Source: Oscillospiraceae bacterium (GTDB taxonomy: Bacteria > Bacillota > Clostridia > Oscillospirales > Oscillospiraceae). Taken from it: DNA of 64,000 nucleotides. The notes beneath the pieces are model-generated. The model was not told where the DNA came from, did not search any database, and worked only from the letters and a program-made list of their open reading frames with translations. Positions 24,661 through 32,070 of the stretch are shown here, in pieces. Numbering within the stretch: the first letter of the stretch is position 1; every line of letters starts with the position of its first letter. The stretch is from positions 1 through 64,000 of the forward strand of contig JAFUFT010000013.1 of the NCBI GenBank assembly GCA_017469795.1, given 5' to 3'. Position numbers and translations under genes: made by a program.

Positions 24661-25073
24661 TATTCTCCGTATCCAACGATGTGAAACCGGATCTCTCTTC
24701 CGTTCTTCTGCTGGCTCCTGCTGACCAGCGCAGCAGCCGCCAGGCCCAGGAAAAAGCAGATCACGCCGCACAAGGCCCCGGAAACACCCAGGGCCGCTCC
24801 GCCGAAATAGCCGGCGAAGAACAGCACAATCGGCAGCGCATAGACCAAAAGAACAGCGAAATATACCGATCTGGTCTCCGCTTCGATAATCACCCGGTCT
24901 CCGGCGCGGGCACCGATCGGATTGTCCGCAGTGACAACCACCCGCTCCTTTGCCGCCATGGCGCCGCAGCCGCCTTCACAGCGGCTACAGTCATTGTGGC
25001 AGGCGGTGGGCCGGTCATAGGCTACCTTTGCCCTGTTTCCATCCAAAGACAGGACCGTTACCGTCTGTCTCAT
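24660..25073 (-). CDS. rseC: RseC/SoxR-reducing-system-like membrane protein
   Basis: The 137-residue protein has a Cys-rich N-terminal part (CHNDCSRCEGGCGAM, about residues 26-40) and two membrane helices (about 72-95 and 97-118). This is the RseC/RsxC-associated pattern. Members act in the membrane with Rnf/Rsx electron transfer or sigma factor control. It is six bases after the cdaR stop and so is co-transcribed with cdaA-cdaR. Confidence 0.85.
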   Translation of the reverse strand: MRQTVTVLSLDGNRAKVAYDRPTACHNDCSRCEGGCGAMAAKERVVVTADNPIGARAGDRVIIEAETRSVYFAVLLVYALPIVLFFAGYFGGAALGVSGALCGVICFFLGLAAAALVSRSQQKNGREIRFHIVGYGE

Positions 25074-25079
25074 TCGAGC

Positions 25080-26447
25080 TTATCCGACCTCCTCTGTGTT
25101 CTCCGTCACATTGCCCGTTTCCACAGGCGCCGCCTCGGAGGGAACGGCAGAGGGCTCGGCACTCACAGCAGGAGATTCCTCCACCGCGGTCACCGCCACC
25201 GCAGTTTCCGTGGTGGGCTCGGTAATGGTCACCAACACGCTGTAGCTTCCCATGGCGCCCACCTCACTGGACGCGTCCACGTAAATGTCCACCGGTACGC
25301 TGAAGGTGCCGGTCGCGTAAATGCCGGAAAGATCCGCCACAGCCCGGATACCGCTGGCCGCAAGCGAGTCGATCTCCTCCGCAGTGCCCCGAAGCTGAAC
25401 CTCAAGCGACAGGGTGCCGAGTCTGGCCTGCAGGCCCTCCGGTGCATTGGTCAGTTCAATATTGCTGACCTGGAACGTCTTGGTCTTCAGGTTTTTCAGT
25501 TCCACCGTAACCTTGGCTGTCGTGCCGGTCATATTGGTCAAACCGTCCGCGATGACAATGTTGAACTCCTCTGTAACAGAATTCTGGATTGAGGACAGAT
25601 CCACTGTGCCGAGATAGACGGAATTCAGGCCCGCCAGGACCTCCGGATCTCCCTGGACCGTGATCTGGGTGGGGTCATAGCGCACCGTCGCGTGATCGGC
25701 TGTGGCGCCGCCGCCTTCGATCAGCTCCACCCGAAGCGGGACCTCTTTGATCATATTGACCTGCATCAGAATACCGATTTTGTCTACCGCGGTGCCGTTA
25801 ACCGTGCATCTCAGATCATCGGATTCCACCTCTTCCCCTTCCTCATTCATCAGAGTGAAAGGAAGATTTTCGGAAATAGTCTTGCTGACGTTGGTCCGCT
25901 CCAGCACGACCTGCGCATACTCCACCTGGTCCACCTGATCCTTGGGACCGCTGATCTCCAGAGTGTCATATTCAAGCTCAATGGCCTCAGGCGTATAGCC
26001 CTCCGCCACATTTCCCTGAAACACCGCCCGGATCTCCACCGACCGGGTCTGGAGCTTGTCCACTGTGATACTGACATAGCTGGTGGAGCGGTCCTCGATC
26101 TCGATCTCATTGCTGGAAACCGTCTCCGGGAGTTCAAGCGAATAGGGAAGCCGCCAGTCTCCGGCGCCGGTAACCTGACTCAGGTCCGCCGTCAGGGTGA
26201 CGTTCGTATTGTTCAGCTTCAGAAGATCCCGGCGCTTTCCGTAAAGCCGCAGGTTCACCGTGGCGTCCCGTCCGCTGGACAGCACCAGATTCCGGTCGGA
26301 AAACAGGCCGTCCTCGTTGACAAAGGTCACGGGGATCCCGTAGATCCACTGGCTGTCGTCAGGGGTGACGGTGCTGACCACATAAACCCACAGGCAGACG
26401 GCGATCACAAGGGATAACAGGATCGTCAGGATTTTATTTCTCTGCAT
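25080..26447 (-). CDS. cdaR: CdaR, YbbR-domain regulator of diadenylate cyclase
   Basis: The 455-residue protein has one N-terminal membrane anchor (about 5-24), then extracellular YbbR repeats (about 30-410) and a Val/Thr/Glu-rich tail. CdaR binds CdaA and tunes c-di-AMP synthesis. I take ATG 26447, six bases after GAGG, over ATG 26453. The gene overlaps the end of cdaA by 14 bases. The third usual partner, glmM, is not in this operon. Confidence 0.93.
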   Translation of the reverse strand: MQRNKILTILLSLVIAVCLWVYVVSTVTPDDSQWIYGIPVTFVNEDGLFSDRNLVLSSGRDATVNLRLYGKRRDLLKLNNTNVTLTADLSQVTGAGDWRLPYSLELPETVSSNEIEIEDRSTSYVSITVDKLQTRSVEIRAVFQGNVAEGYTPEAIELEYDTLEISGPKDQVDQVEYAQVVLERTNVSKTISENLPFTLMNEEGEEVESDDLRCTVNGTAVDKIGILMQVNMIKEVPLRVELIEGGGATADHATVRYDPTQITVQGDPEVLAGLNSVYLGTVDLSSIQNSVTEEFNIVIADGLTNMTGTTAKVTVELKNLKTKTFQVSNIELTNAPEGLQARLGTLSLEVQLRGTAEEIDSLAASGIRAVADLSGIYATGTFSVPVDIYVDASSEVGAMGSYSVLVTITEPTTETAVAVTAVEESPAVSAEPSAVPSEAAPVETGNVTENTEEVG

Positions 26448-27318
26448 GATCATCCTCTTCTTTCCTGTTCCGCATTTTACCGAACAACTCGCCGAGTCTG
26501 TGACGTACGGGAGGCGCAGAGTCCTCCAGCAGTTCCTCCCGCAGTACGCGTTCCAGGGTCTCCGGCGTCAGATACCGCCGCAGCACGCCTCCGATCACGC
26601 AGGAGATCACGCCGGTCTCCTCGGACACCACCACCACCACCGCGTCGGAGTGCTCCGACATGCCGATGGCGGCCCGGTGCCGGGTTCCCAGATCCCGGCT
26701 GAGATTGGCGTTCTCGGTCAGCGGCAGAACGCATCCGGCCGCTGCGATCCTGTCCCTGCGGATGATCACAGCGCCGTCATGCAGTGCCGCCTTGGGGAAA
26801 AAGATGTTCTTCAGGAGCTCCTCGGATACGTCGGCATTGACCACCGTGCCGGTGCGGAAATACTCCTCCAGGCTGTTCTGACGCTCAAAGACGATCAGGG
26901 CGCCGATCTTCTGCCGGGACATGGAACGGCATGCAGACACAGTCTCCGTGACTGTTCCCAGGGAATCGGCGCTCCTGGCCTTGGGAAGCAGGAGACTTCG
27001 GACAGAGCTTCCGCCCAGCCGTTCCATGACGCGGCGGAGTTCCGGCTGGAACACCACCACCAGCGCGATAATACCGACCTCAATGACCTTGCTGACCACA
27101 TAATTCAGGGCATATAACTTCAGCGCATCGGATACATAGCTGAGGACCAGCAGGAACACCACCGCTTTAATGATCTGGGCGGAGCTTCTGGACCTGGTCA
27201 GGCTCAAAACTTTATAGATCAGATATGTGATAATGAGTATATCCAGAATATCAGACGGAAAATTGATGATCGTGACCGTCTGCAAAATCCTGTTCCAAAT
27301 AGCAGTCAAAGCACTCAA
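26434..27318 (-). CDS. cdaA: Diadenylate cyclase CdaA
   Basis: The 294-residue membrane enzyme makes c-di-AMP from two ATP. Three N-terminal membrane helices (about 20-90) precede the DAC domain, with the DGA motif (181-183, in ALHDGAVII) and the RHR motif (213-215, in GTRHRAAIGMSE). The start appears to be TTG 27318, ten bases behind GGAG. It is first in the operon with cdaR and rseC. Confidence 0.95.
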   Translation of the reverse strand: MSALTAIWNRILQTVTIINFPSDILDILIITYLIYKVLSLTRSRSSAQIIKAVVFLLVLSYVSDALKLYALNYVVSKVIEVGIIALVVVFQPELRRVMERLGGSSVRSLLLPKARSADSLGTVTETVSACRSMSRQKIGALIVFERQNSLEEYFRTGTVVNADVSEELLKNIFFPKAALHDGAVIIRRDRIAAAGCVLPLTENANLSRDLGTRHRAAIGMSEHSDAVVVVVSEETGVISCVIGGVLRRYLTPETLERVLREELLEDSAPPVRHRLGELFGKMRNRKEEDDHAEK

Positions 27319-27368
27319 GGGTGAACATCTCCGTTCGGCTGCAAAATAGGTTTACATATTACTTTTTT

Positions 27369-27397
27369 ATTATACAAAACAAGCACACAAATGGCAA
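27369..27397 (-). promoter_or_regulatory. cdaA promoter TTGCCA-17-TATAAT
   Basis: On the minus strand, TTGCCA (27397-27392) and TATAAT (27374-27369) have a 17-base spacer. Confidence 0.82.
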
Positions 27398-27447
27398 GGG
27401 CAGTCTTGGGTTTTTTTGTGTGAAAAAGGAAACGAAAATAATAACAC

Positions 27448-27476
27448 TTGTATCATTTCCTTCAATCATGTAAAAT
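27448..27476 (+). promoter_or_regulatory. prmA promoter TTGTAT-17-TAAAAT
   Basis: TTGTAT at 27448-27453 and TAAAAT at 27471-27476 precede prmA, divergent from cdaA. Confidence 0.65.
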
Positions 27477-27507
27477 AGAAGCAAACTTTTTGAAAAGAGG
27501 TCGCCAT

Positions 27508-28479
27508 ATGGTGTGGCTGGAAGTAACCATTCAAACATCCTCCGCCGGGATCGAGCTGCTGGCGGATCATCTGACCGCCGTCGGCTACGACAGCTTTATT
27601 ATGGATGATTCGGCGGATTTCCAGGATTTCCTCGCAGAAAACACCCAGTACTGGGACTACGTGGACGAGGAGCTGGCGCGGCAGATGCAGAATGTCTCCC
27701 GGATCCGTCTGTTTATCGAGCAGAACGATCAGGCCCCTTCCCGTCTGGAGGCTCTGAAGCAGAGTCTGGAGGAATTCCGGGCCCGGCATCCGGGGAAGGA
27801 CGTGGGTTCTCTGCAGATCGGCGTGTCGGATCTTCGGGAGGAGGACTGGGAGAACAGCTGGAAAGAATATTATCAGCCCATCCCGGTCGGCAAAAAGCTG
27901 CTGATCGTTCCTCAGTGGCTCACGCCGGAGAATCCGGAACACCGGATCCCGGTCCTGCTGGATCCGGGCATGATCTTCGGCACCGGATCTCACGCCTCCA
28001 CCCAGATGTGCCTGCGGGCACTGGAGCAGAGGATTTCAGGCGGCGAGCGAGTCATCGACCTCGGCAGCGGCAGCGGAATTCTCTCCATTGCGGCGCTCCT
28101 GCTGGGCGCGGATACTGCCGCCGGCGTGGATATCGACCCCAAAGCGGAGGACATTGCCCGGGATAACGCCGCCCTCAACGGACTGGCCGCGCCCCGCTTT
28201 CAGGCGGTCACGGGAAACGTCATCGGCGACCGGGCCATGATGGAACAGCTCTCCCGGCAGCCCTATGATATCGTTCTGGCCAACATCGTGGCGGACGTGA
28301 TCATTCCGCTTTCGGCTGTGGTGCCCCATTTCCTGAAGCCTGACGGCGTTTTCATCTGTTCCGGGATTCTAAACACCCGGCTTCCGGAGGTCGTCACCGC
28401 GCTGGAATCCGCAGGTCTGTCGCTCCTGCATCAGGAAGAGCAGGATGACTGGTGCTGCCTGACGGCTGTTGTGAAGTGA
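27508..28479 (+). CDS. prmA: Ribosomal protein L11 methyltransferase
   Basis: The 323-residue PrmA methylates ribosomal protein L11 with S-adenosylmethionine. It has the N-terminal L11-recognition domain, the linker GSHASTQMCLRALE, the AdoMet motif VIDLGSGSGILSIAA and the catalytic-site motif LANIVADVI. ATG 27508 behind AAAGAGG is the start. The gene downstream follows after nine bases. Confidence 0.96.
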   Translation: MVWLEVTIQTSSAGIELLADHLTAVGYDSFIMDDSADFQDFLAENTQYWDYVDEELARQMQNVSRIRLFIEQNDQAPSRLEALKQSLEEFRARHPGKDVGSLQIGVSDLREEDWENSWKEYYQPIPVGKKLLIVPQWLTPENPEHRIPVLLDPGMIFGTGSHASTQMCLRALEQRISGGERVIDLGSGSGILSIAALLLGADTAAGVDIDPKAEDIARDNAALNGLAAPRFQAVTGNVIGDRAMMEQLSRQPYDIVLANIVADVIIPLSAVVPHFLKPDGVFICSGILNTRLPEVVTALESAGLSLLHQEEQDDWCCLTAVVK

Positions 28480-28488
28480 GGGAATGCC

Positions 28489-29580
28489 ATGACTTATCGA
28501 AACAAACTGCTGCTGCGGCGTCTTCTGATTATTTTTTTGATTGCGCTGGCGGTGATCTTTCTGCTGCTGTTGATCGGCTTTACCTATCTGGGCCGGTATG
28601 TGGTCTACACAGAAAACGGCGCGCATTTTTCCTTTCACCCTCTGACGACCTCCGAAGCCCAGGCTGCGGCTACGGCACAGCCGCCCAGCAGCTTTGAGCT
28701 GATCACCGGATCTCCCATTTCCGCCAATGAAGTGATTGGCGAAAGCGGGGTTCATCTGCAGGACAAGGACGTCCGCGGCATTCTGGTGGACTACGCCACA
28801 CTGAAGGACGGCAAGTCGCTGAACTCCGTGGAGCTCAGTGCCGAGGGAAACAACACGCTGGTGCTGGAAATGCGGACGGCCAGGAACGATCTTCTGAATA
28901 CCCCCGCGGTCAACAATCTGATCAGCCGGGCAAAGACCCAGGAGACCTGGCTGGTAGCCATCGTATCCTGTCTGAGCGACGGCGACTATGCGCTGGACCA
29001 TCCGGAGCTGGCGCTGCGGATCAGCGGCGGCGCGTATTGGGTCAGCGGGATCGGAAGCTACTGGCTGGATCCGGGCAATCCAGACACGGTTGCCTATGTG
29101 ACCGATCTGGTGCGGCAACTGGCGGAAATGGGGTTCAATGAAGTCATCCTCAACGACTTCTATATGCCCGATTCCAGCAGCATCGTCTATGATTTCGGAG
29201 GAAAAAGCGCGACGGACATCAGCGAGGACGCCTATTTTGCCCTGCTGGAAAACACGGTGGATCTCTGTAAAATCGGGCTGCTGGTCACCGATCCCTATGA
29301 GGGTCATCCCCTCTTTGATGCGGCAGACCGGGTCTATGTCTGCTATGAGGAGGGCAGCACGGTCAGGCGGTACGCCGAGTCTCACACGGACCAGTATCTC
29401 GTCTTTATTACCGGCTCTCACGACACCCGGTTTGACGACTACGGCAAGATTGAGGCCGACAGCGATTTCACCTTTGACGCTGTTCCCGACGGAACCGAGA
29501 GTCTCCCTGATGAAACCGAGCCGGAAGAGGAACCGGAGGATCCGGATGCGGAAGAAGCGGAAGAAGACACGGATGAATAA
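28489..29580 (+). CDS. Membrane-anchored DUF4015-like putative glycoside hydrolase
   Basis: The 363-residue protein has an N-terminal membrane anchor (about 10-34), a TIM-barrel-like body and a very acidic C-terminal tail (about 325-363). The barrel contains SYWLDPGNPDTVAYVTDLVR and MGFNEVILNDFYMPDSS, like DUF4015 proteins related to glycoside hydrolases. The acidic pair in the latter stretch may be catalytic. It is probably cell-surface. It is transcribed with prmA; a functional link to it is not evident. Confidence 0.7.
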   Translation: MTYRNKLLLRRLLIIFLIALAVIFLLLLIGFTYLGRYVVYTENGAHFSFHPLTTSEAQAAATAQPPSSFELITGSPISANEVIGESGVHLQDKDVRGILVDYATLKDGKSLNSVELSAEGNNTLVLEMRTARNDLLNTPAVNNLISRAKTQETWLVAIVSCLSDGDYALDHPELALRISGGAYWVSGIGSYWLDPGNPDTVAYVTDLVRQLAEMGFNEVILNDFYMPDSSSIVYDFGGKSATDISEDAYFALLENTVDLCKIGLLVTDPYEGHPLFDAADRVYVCYEEGSTVRRYAESHTDQYLVFITGSHDTRFDDYGKIEADSDFTFDAVPDGTESLPDETEPEEEPEDPDAEEAEEDTDE

Positions 29581-29586
29581 AAGCAG

Positions 29587-29618
29587 GACGCGGAGACCGA
29601 CAGTCTCCGCGTCTTTCA
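29587..29618 (+). terminator. Terminator after the DUF4015-like gene
   Basis: GACGCGGAGAC (29587-29597) pairs with GTCTCCGCGTC (29603-29613) and is followed by TTTCAC. Confidence 0.8.
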
Positions 29619-29657
29619 CTTTCTTTCAGCTTGGGATCTGGCCCAAACGGAACCGAT

Positions 29658-30251
29658 TCAGCCGTTTTTCGTCAGGTCGATTTTTTCTGTCACCCGGAGG
29701 ATTCCCTGATCCCACCAGTCCACATCATCCAGAAGATAGCCCTTTCCGTTGCCGGTGAGCCAGCTGTAATAGGGCTTTTCCGGACGGCCGCAGCGGGAAA
29801 GCAGCGACATCTCCGTGCCGCCGTGGGCCACAATCACCACCGGGTCCTCTCCCCGCTCCCTGCAGGCAGAGAGCAGTCCGGAAATGGCGCGCACGGTCCG
29901 ATCCGTGAACTCCTCCTGGCTCTCTCCCCCGGGGCATCGTCCTTCGCAGTTGCCGTCCACCCAGGCCCGGTACTCCGGATCGTGCTCCATCTCGATGTAG
30001 TTCCGTCCCTCGAAGGCGCCGAAGTTCATCTCTTGCAGATCGGGAACCACTACCTGCGGCGTCCCCGGGAACAGCAGCTCCGCCGTCTCACGTGCCCGCT
30101 TCATTCTGGACACATAGACCCGTTCCGGCCGCAGCCCGGCAGGACGCAGCTTTTCTCTTCCCGCCCGGCTCAGGGAGATGTCCTGGCTGCCCTGATAACG
30201 CCGTTCCAGATTCCATTCCGTCTCTCCGTGCCGGATCAGATAGATTTGCAC
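29658..30251 (-). CDS. Histidine phosphatase (phosphoglycerate mutase-like)
   Basis: The 197-residue enzyme starts with the RHGETEWN motif (about residues 7-14) that carries the phosphorylated His; the second His lies in VIVAHGGTE, and the Glu acid is in the LQEMNFGAFEGRN segment. The family includes PGM-type mutases, CobC and broad phosphatases; the substrate is not clear. GTG 30251 follows AGGAGGA. No cobalamin gene is nearby. Confidence 0.88.
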   Translation of the reverse strand: MQIYLIRHGETEWNLERRYQGSQDISLSRAGREKLRPAGLRPERVYVSRMKRARETAELLFPGTPQVVVPDLQEMNFGAFEGRNYIEMEHDPEYRAWVDGNCEGRCPGGESQEEFTDRTVRAISGLLSACRERGEDPVVIVAHGGTEMSLLSRCGRPEKPYYSWLTGNGKGYLLDDVDWWDQGILRVTEKIDLTKNG

Positions 30252-30314
30252 GGCAATTCCTCCTTGATATCCTGCGGTCGAATGCTTGCCGCAGCTTTTA
30301 TCGTGCCGAAGGCA

Positions 30315-30343
30315 GCGCCCCGCCGGTCAGTCCGGCAGGGCGC
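30315..30343. terminator. GC-rich hairpin after the PurF-like gene
   Basis: GCGCCCCGCCGG (30315-30326) pairs with CCGGCAGGGCGC (30332-30343) with one mismatch. It lies after the stop of the PurF-like gene. The T run is weak on the minus strand, so it may act partly as a processing or pausing site. Confidence 0.6.
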
Positions 30344-30349
30344 ATGGTT

Positions 30350-31771
30350 TTATTCTTTCCCGTTCCAGCAGTAGGTGCAAACGCACTCGGGATCCAGTCC
30401 GATGGCCTCCAGAAGCCCATCCAGGGACTGATACCCCAGAGAGTCGAAGCCGAACCGCTCGCAGATCGCCTTGAGCATGCACTGGCCGCGCTCAGTATTG
30501 GCATCGGCGTATTCCTCCAGATGGTTGAGGCCTTCCTCTCCCTCCAGAGACTGGACCGTCTGGCGGGCCAGCAGTTCCATCTCGGATTTGCTGCTGGAGA
30601 AGTTCAGGTATTTGCAGCCATACATGATCGGGGGCGACGCGGAGCGCATATGCACCTGATCGGCGCCGCACTCGTAGAGAAACTCCACCGTTTCCCGCAG
30701 CTGCGTGCCGCGGACAATGGAATCGTCGATGAACAGCAGTTTCTTTCCTTCGATCAGCTCCGGCACCGGGATCTGCTTCATCTTCGCCACCTGGTTTCGA
30801 ATGTCCTGGTTGGCCGGCATGAAGGAGCGGGGCCATGTGGGCGTATATTTGATGAAAGGACGGGCGAACTGGGCCTTGCTGGCGTTGGCGTAACCGATGG
30901 CGTGGGGCAGTCCGGAATCCGGTACACCCGCCACATAGTCCACGTCCTGCGCAAGTCCCCGGCGCTTGTCCTCCGCCGCCATGATCTCACCGTTGCGGTA
31001 GCGCATGACCTCCACGTTGACGCCCTCATACCGGGAGTTGGGGTAGCCGTAGTAGGTCCACAGGAAGCCGCAGATCTTCATTTTGTCCCCAGCCGGGGAG
31101 ATCGTCTCATATTTGTCCGCCGTGACGCGCACGATCTCGTGGGGGCCGAGCTCGTATTCATCCTCATAGCCGATCTTGTGATAGGCAAAGGACTCAAAGG
31201 AAATACAGTGACCGTCTTCATTTTTCCCGATCAGAACGGGAAGCCTGCCATATTTGTCCCTGGCAGCAATGATTCCCTCCGGCGTCAGAATCATCATGGT
31301 GATGGAACCCCGGATCATCTCCTGGGCATAGAGGATTCCCTCCAGCAGCGATTCTTTCTCGTTAATGAGCGCGGCGATCAGTTCCGAGTCGTTAACCTTG
31401 CCGGAGCTCATGGCCATAAACTGGCGGCCGTCTCTGGAAAAATGCTGCTCCACCAGTTCCTCGGCATTGGAGATCAGGCCGATGGTGGTGATGGCATACA
31501 GGCCGAGCCGGGAGCGGACCAGAAGCGGCTGGGGATCCGTATCACTGATACAGCCGATGCCGATGTTTCCGTGGAACCCGGTGAGATCCTTCTCAAACTT
31601 CGTCCGGAAGGGCGTATTTTCAATGTTGTGGATCTGACGCTGGAACCCGTCCTCCTCATCGTAGATGATCATTCCGCCCCGGCGCGTACCCAGGTGAGAA
31701 TGATAATCCACACCGAAAAAGATGTCCAGCGTAATATCCCGTTTGGAAACTGCCCCGAAAAATCCGCCCAT
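30350..31771 (-). CDS. PurF-like protein (amidophosphoribosyltransferase homolog) lacking the nucleophile Cys
   Basis: The 473-residue protein has a class II glutamine amidotransferase N-domain (1-230) and a phosphoribosyltransferase C-domain with FIDDSIVRG (347-355). True PurF exposes an N-terminal Cys nucleophile (CGVFG-type). Here the N-terminus is MGGFFGAVSKRD, so Gly stands where Cys is needed, and glutaminase activity is unlikely. RGTRRGG and the following HNIENTPFRTKF segment are kept. It is probably a PurF paralog with another role; no purine genes adjoin. ATG 31771 follows GGAAAGG. Confidence 0.8.
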   Translation of the reverse strand: MGGFFGAVSKRDITLDIFFGVDYHSHLGTRRGGMIIYDEEDGFQRQIHNIENTPFRTKFEKDLTGFHGNIGIGCISDTDPQPLLVRSRLGLYAITTIGLISNAEELVEQHFSRDGRQFMAMSSGKVNDSELIAALINEKESLLEGILYAQEMIRGSITMMILTPEGIIAARDKYGRLPVLIGKNEDGHCISFESFAYHKIGYEDEYELGPHEIVRVTADKYETISPAGDKMKICGFLWTYYGYPNSRYEGVNVEVMRYRNGEIMAAEDKRRGLAQDVDYVAGVPDSGLPHAIGYANASKAQFARPFIKYTPTWPRSFMPANQDIRNQVAKMKQIPVPELIEGKKLLFIDDSIVRGTQLRETVEFLYECGADQVHMRSASPPIMYGCKYLNFSSSKSEMELLARQTVQSLEGEEGLNHLEEYADANTERGQCMLKAICERFGFDSLGYQSLDGLLEAIGLDPECVCTYCWNGKE

Positions 31772-31811
31772 ACCGTCACCTTTCCTTTCTGTAATTAAAA
31801 ACCATGCCTTT

Positions 31812-31840
31812 ATTTTATCGGATTTCCGCCCATCACGCAA
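31812..31840 (-). promoter_or_regulatory. Promoter of the PurF-like gene, TTGCGT-17-TAAAAT
   Basis: On the minus strand, TTGCGT (31840-31835) and TAAAAT (31817-31812) lie 17 bases apart. Confidence 0.62.
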
Positions 31841-31990
31841 TACATAAAACCCATAATTTATACAGGCTTCCACCCGGGAACTTCTATTCATCCTGCCATG
31901 AAGAGTCCTTGCTGCAGACCGTTTCTCCGGCAAAAACCTCATTCTGTCGGTCAAAGCACAAATCGACGGACAATCCTCCGCCCCGGGAAA

Positions 31991-32020
31991 TTGACAGTGT
32001 CTCCGCTCCGGTGGTATAAT
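31991..32020 (+). promoter_or_regulatory. Promoter of the OYE-like gene, TTGACA-18-TATAAT
   Basis: TTGACA (31991-31996) and TATAAT (32015-32020) are consensus boxes with an 18-base spacer. A short CGAAG/CTTCG hairpin follows in the leader (about 32031-32045). Confidence 0.85.
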
Positions 32021-32070
32021 AATTCTAAATCGAAGTATTTCTTCGGAATCACGAAAGGAAGGCGATAACC

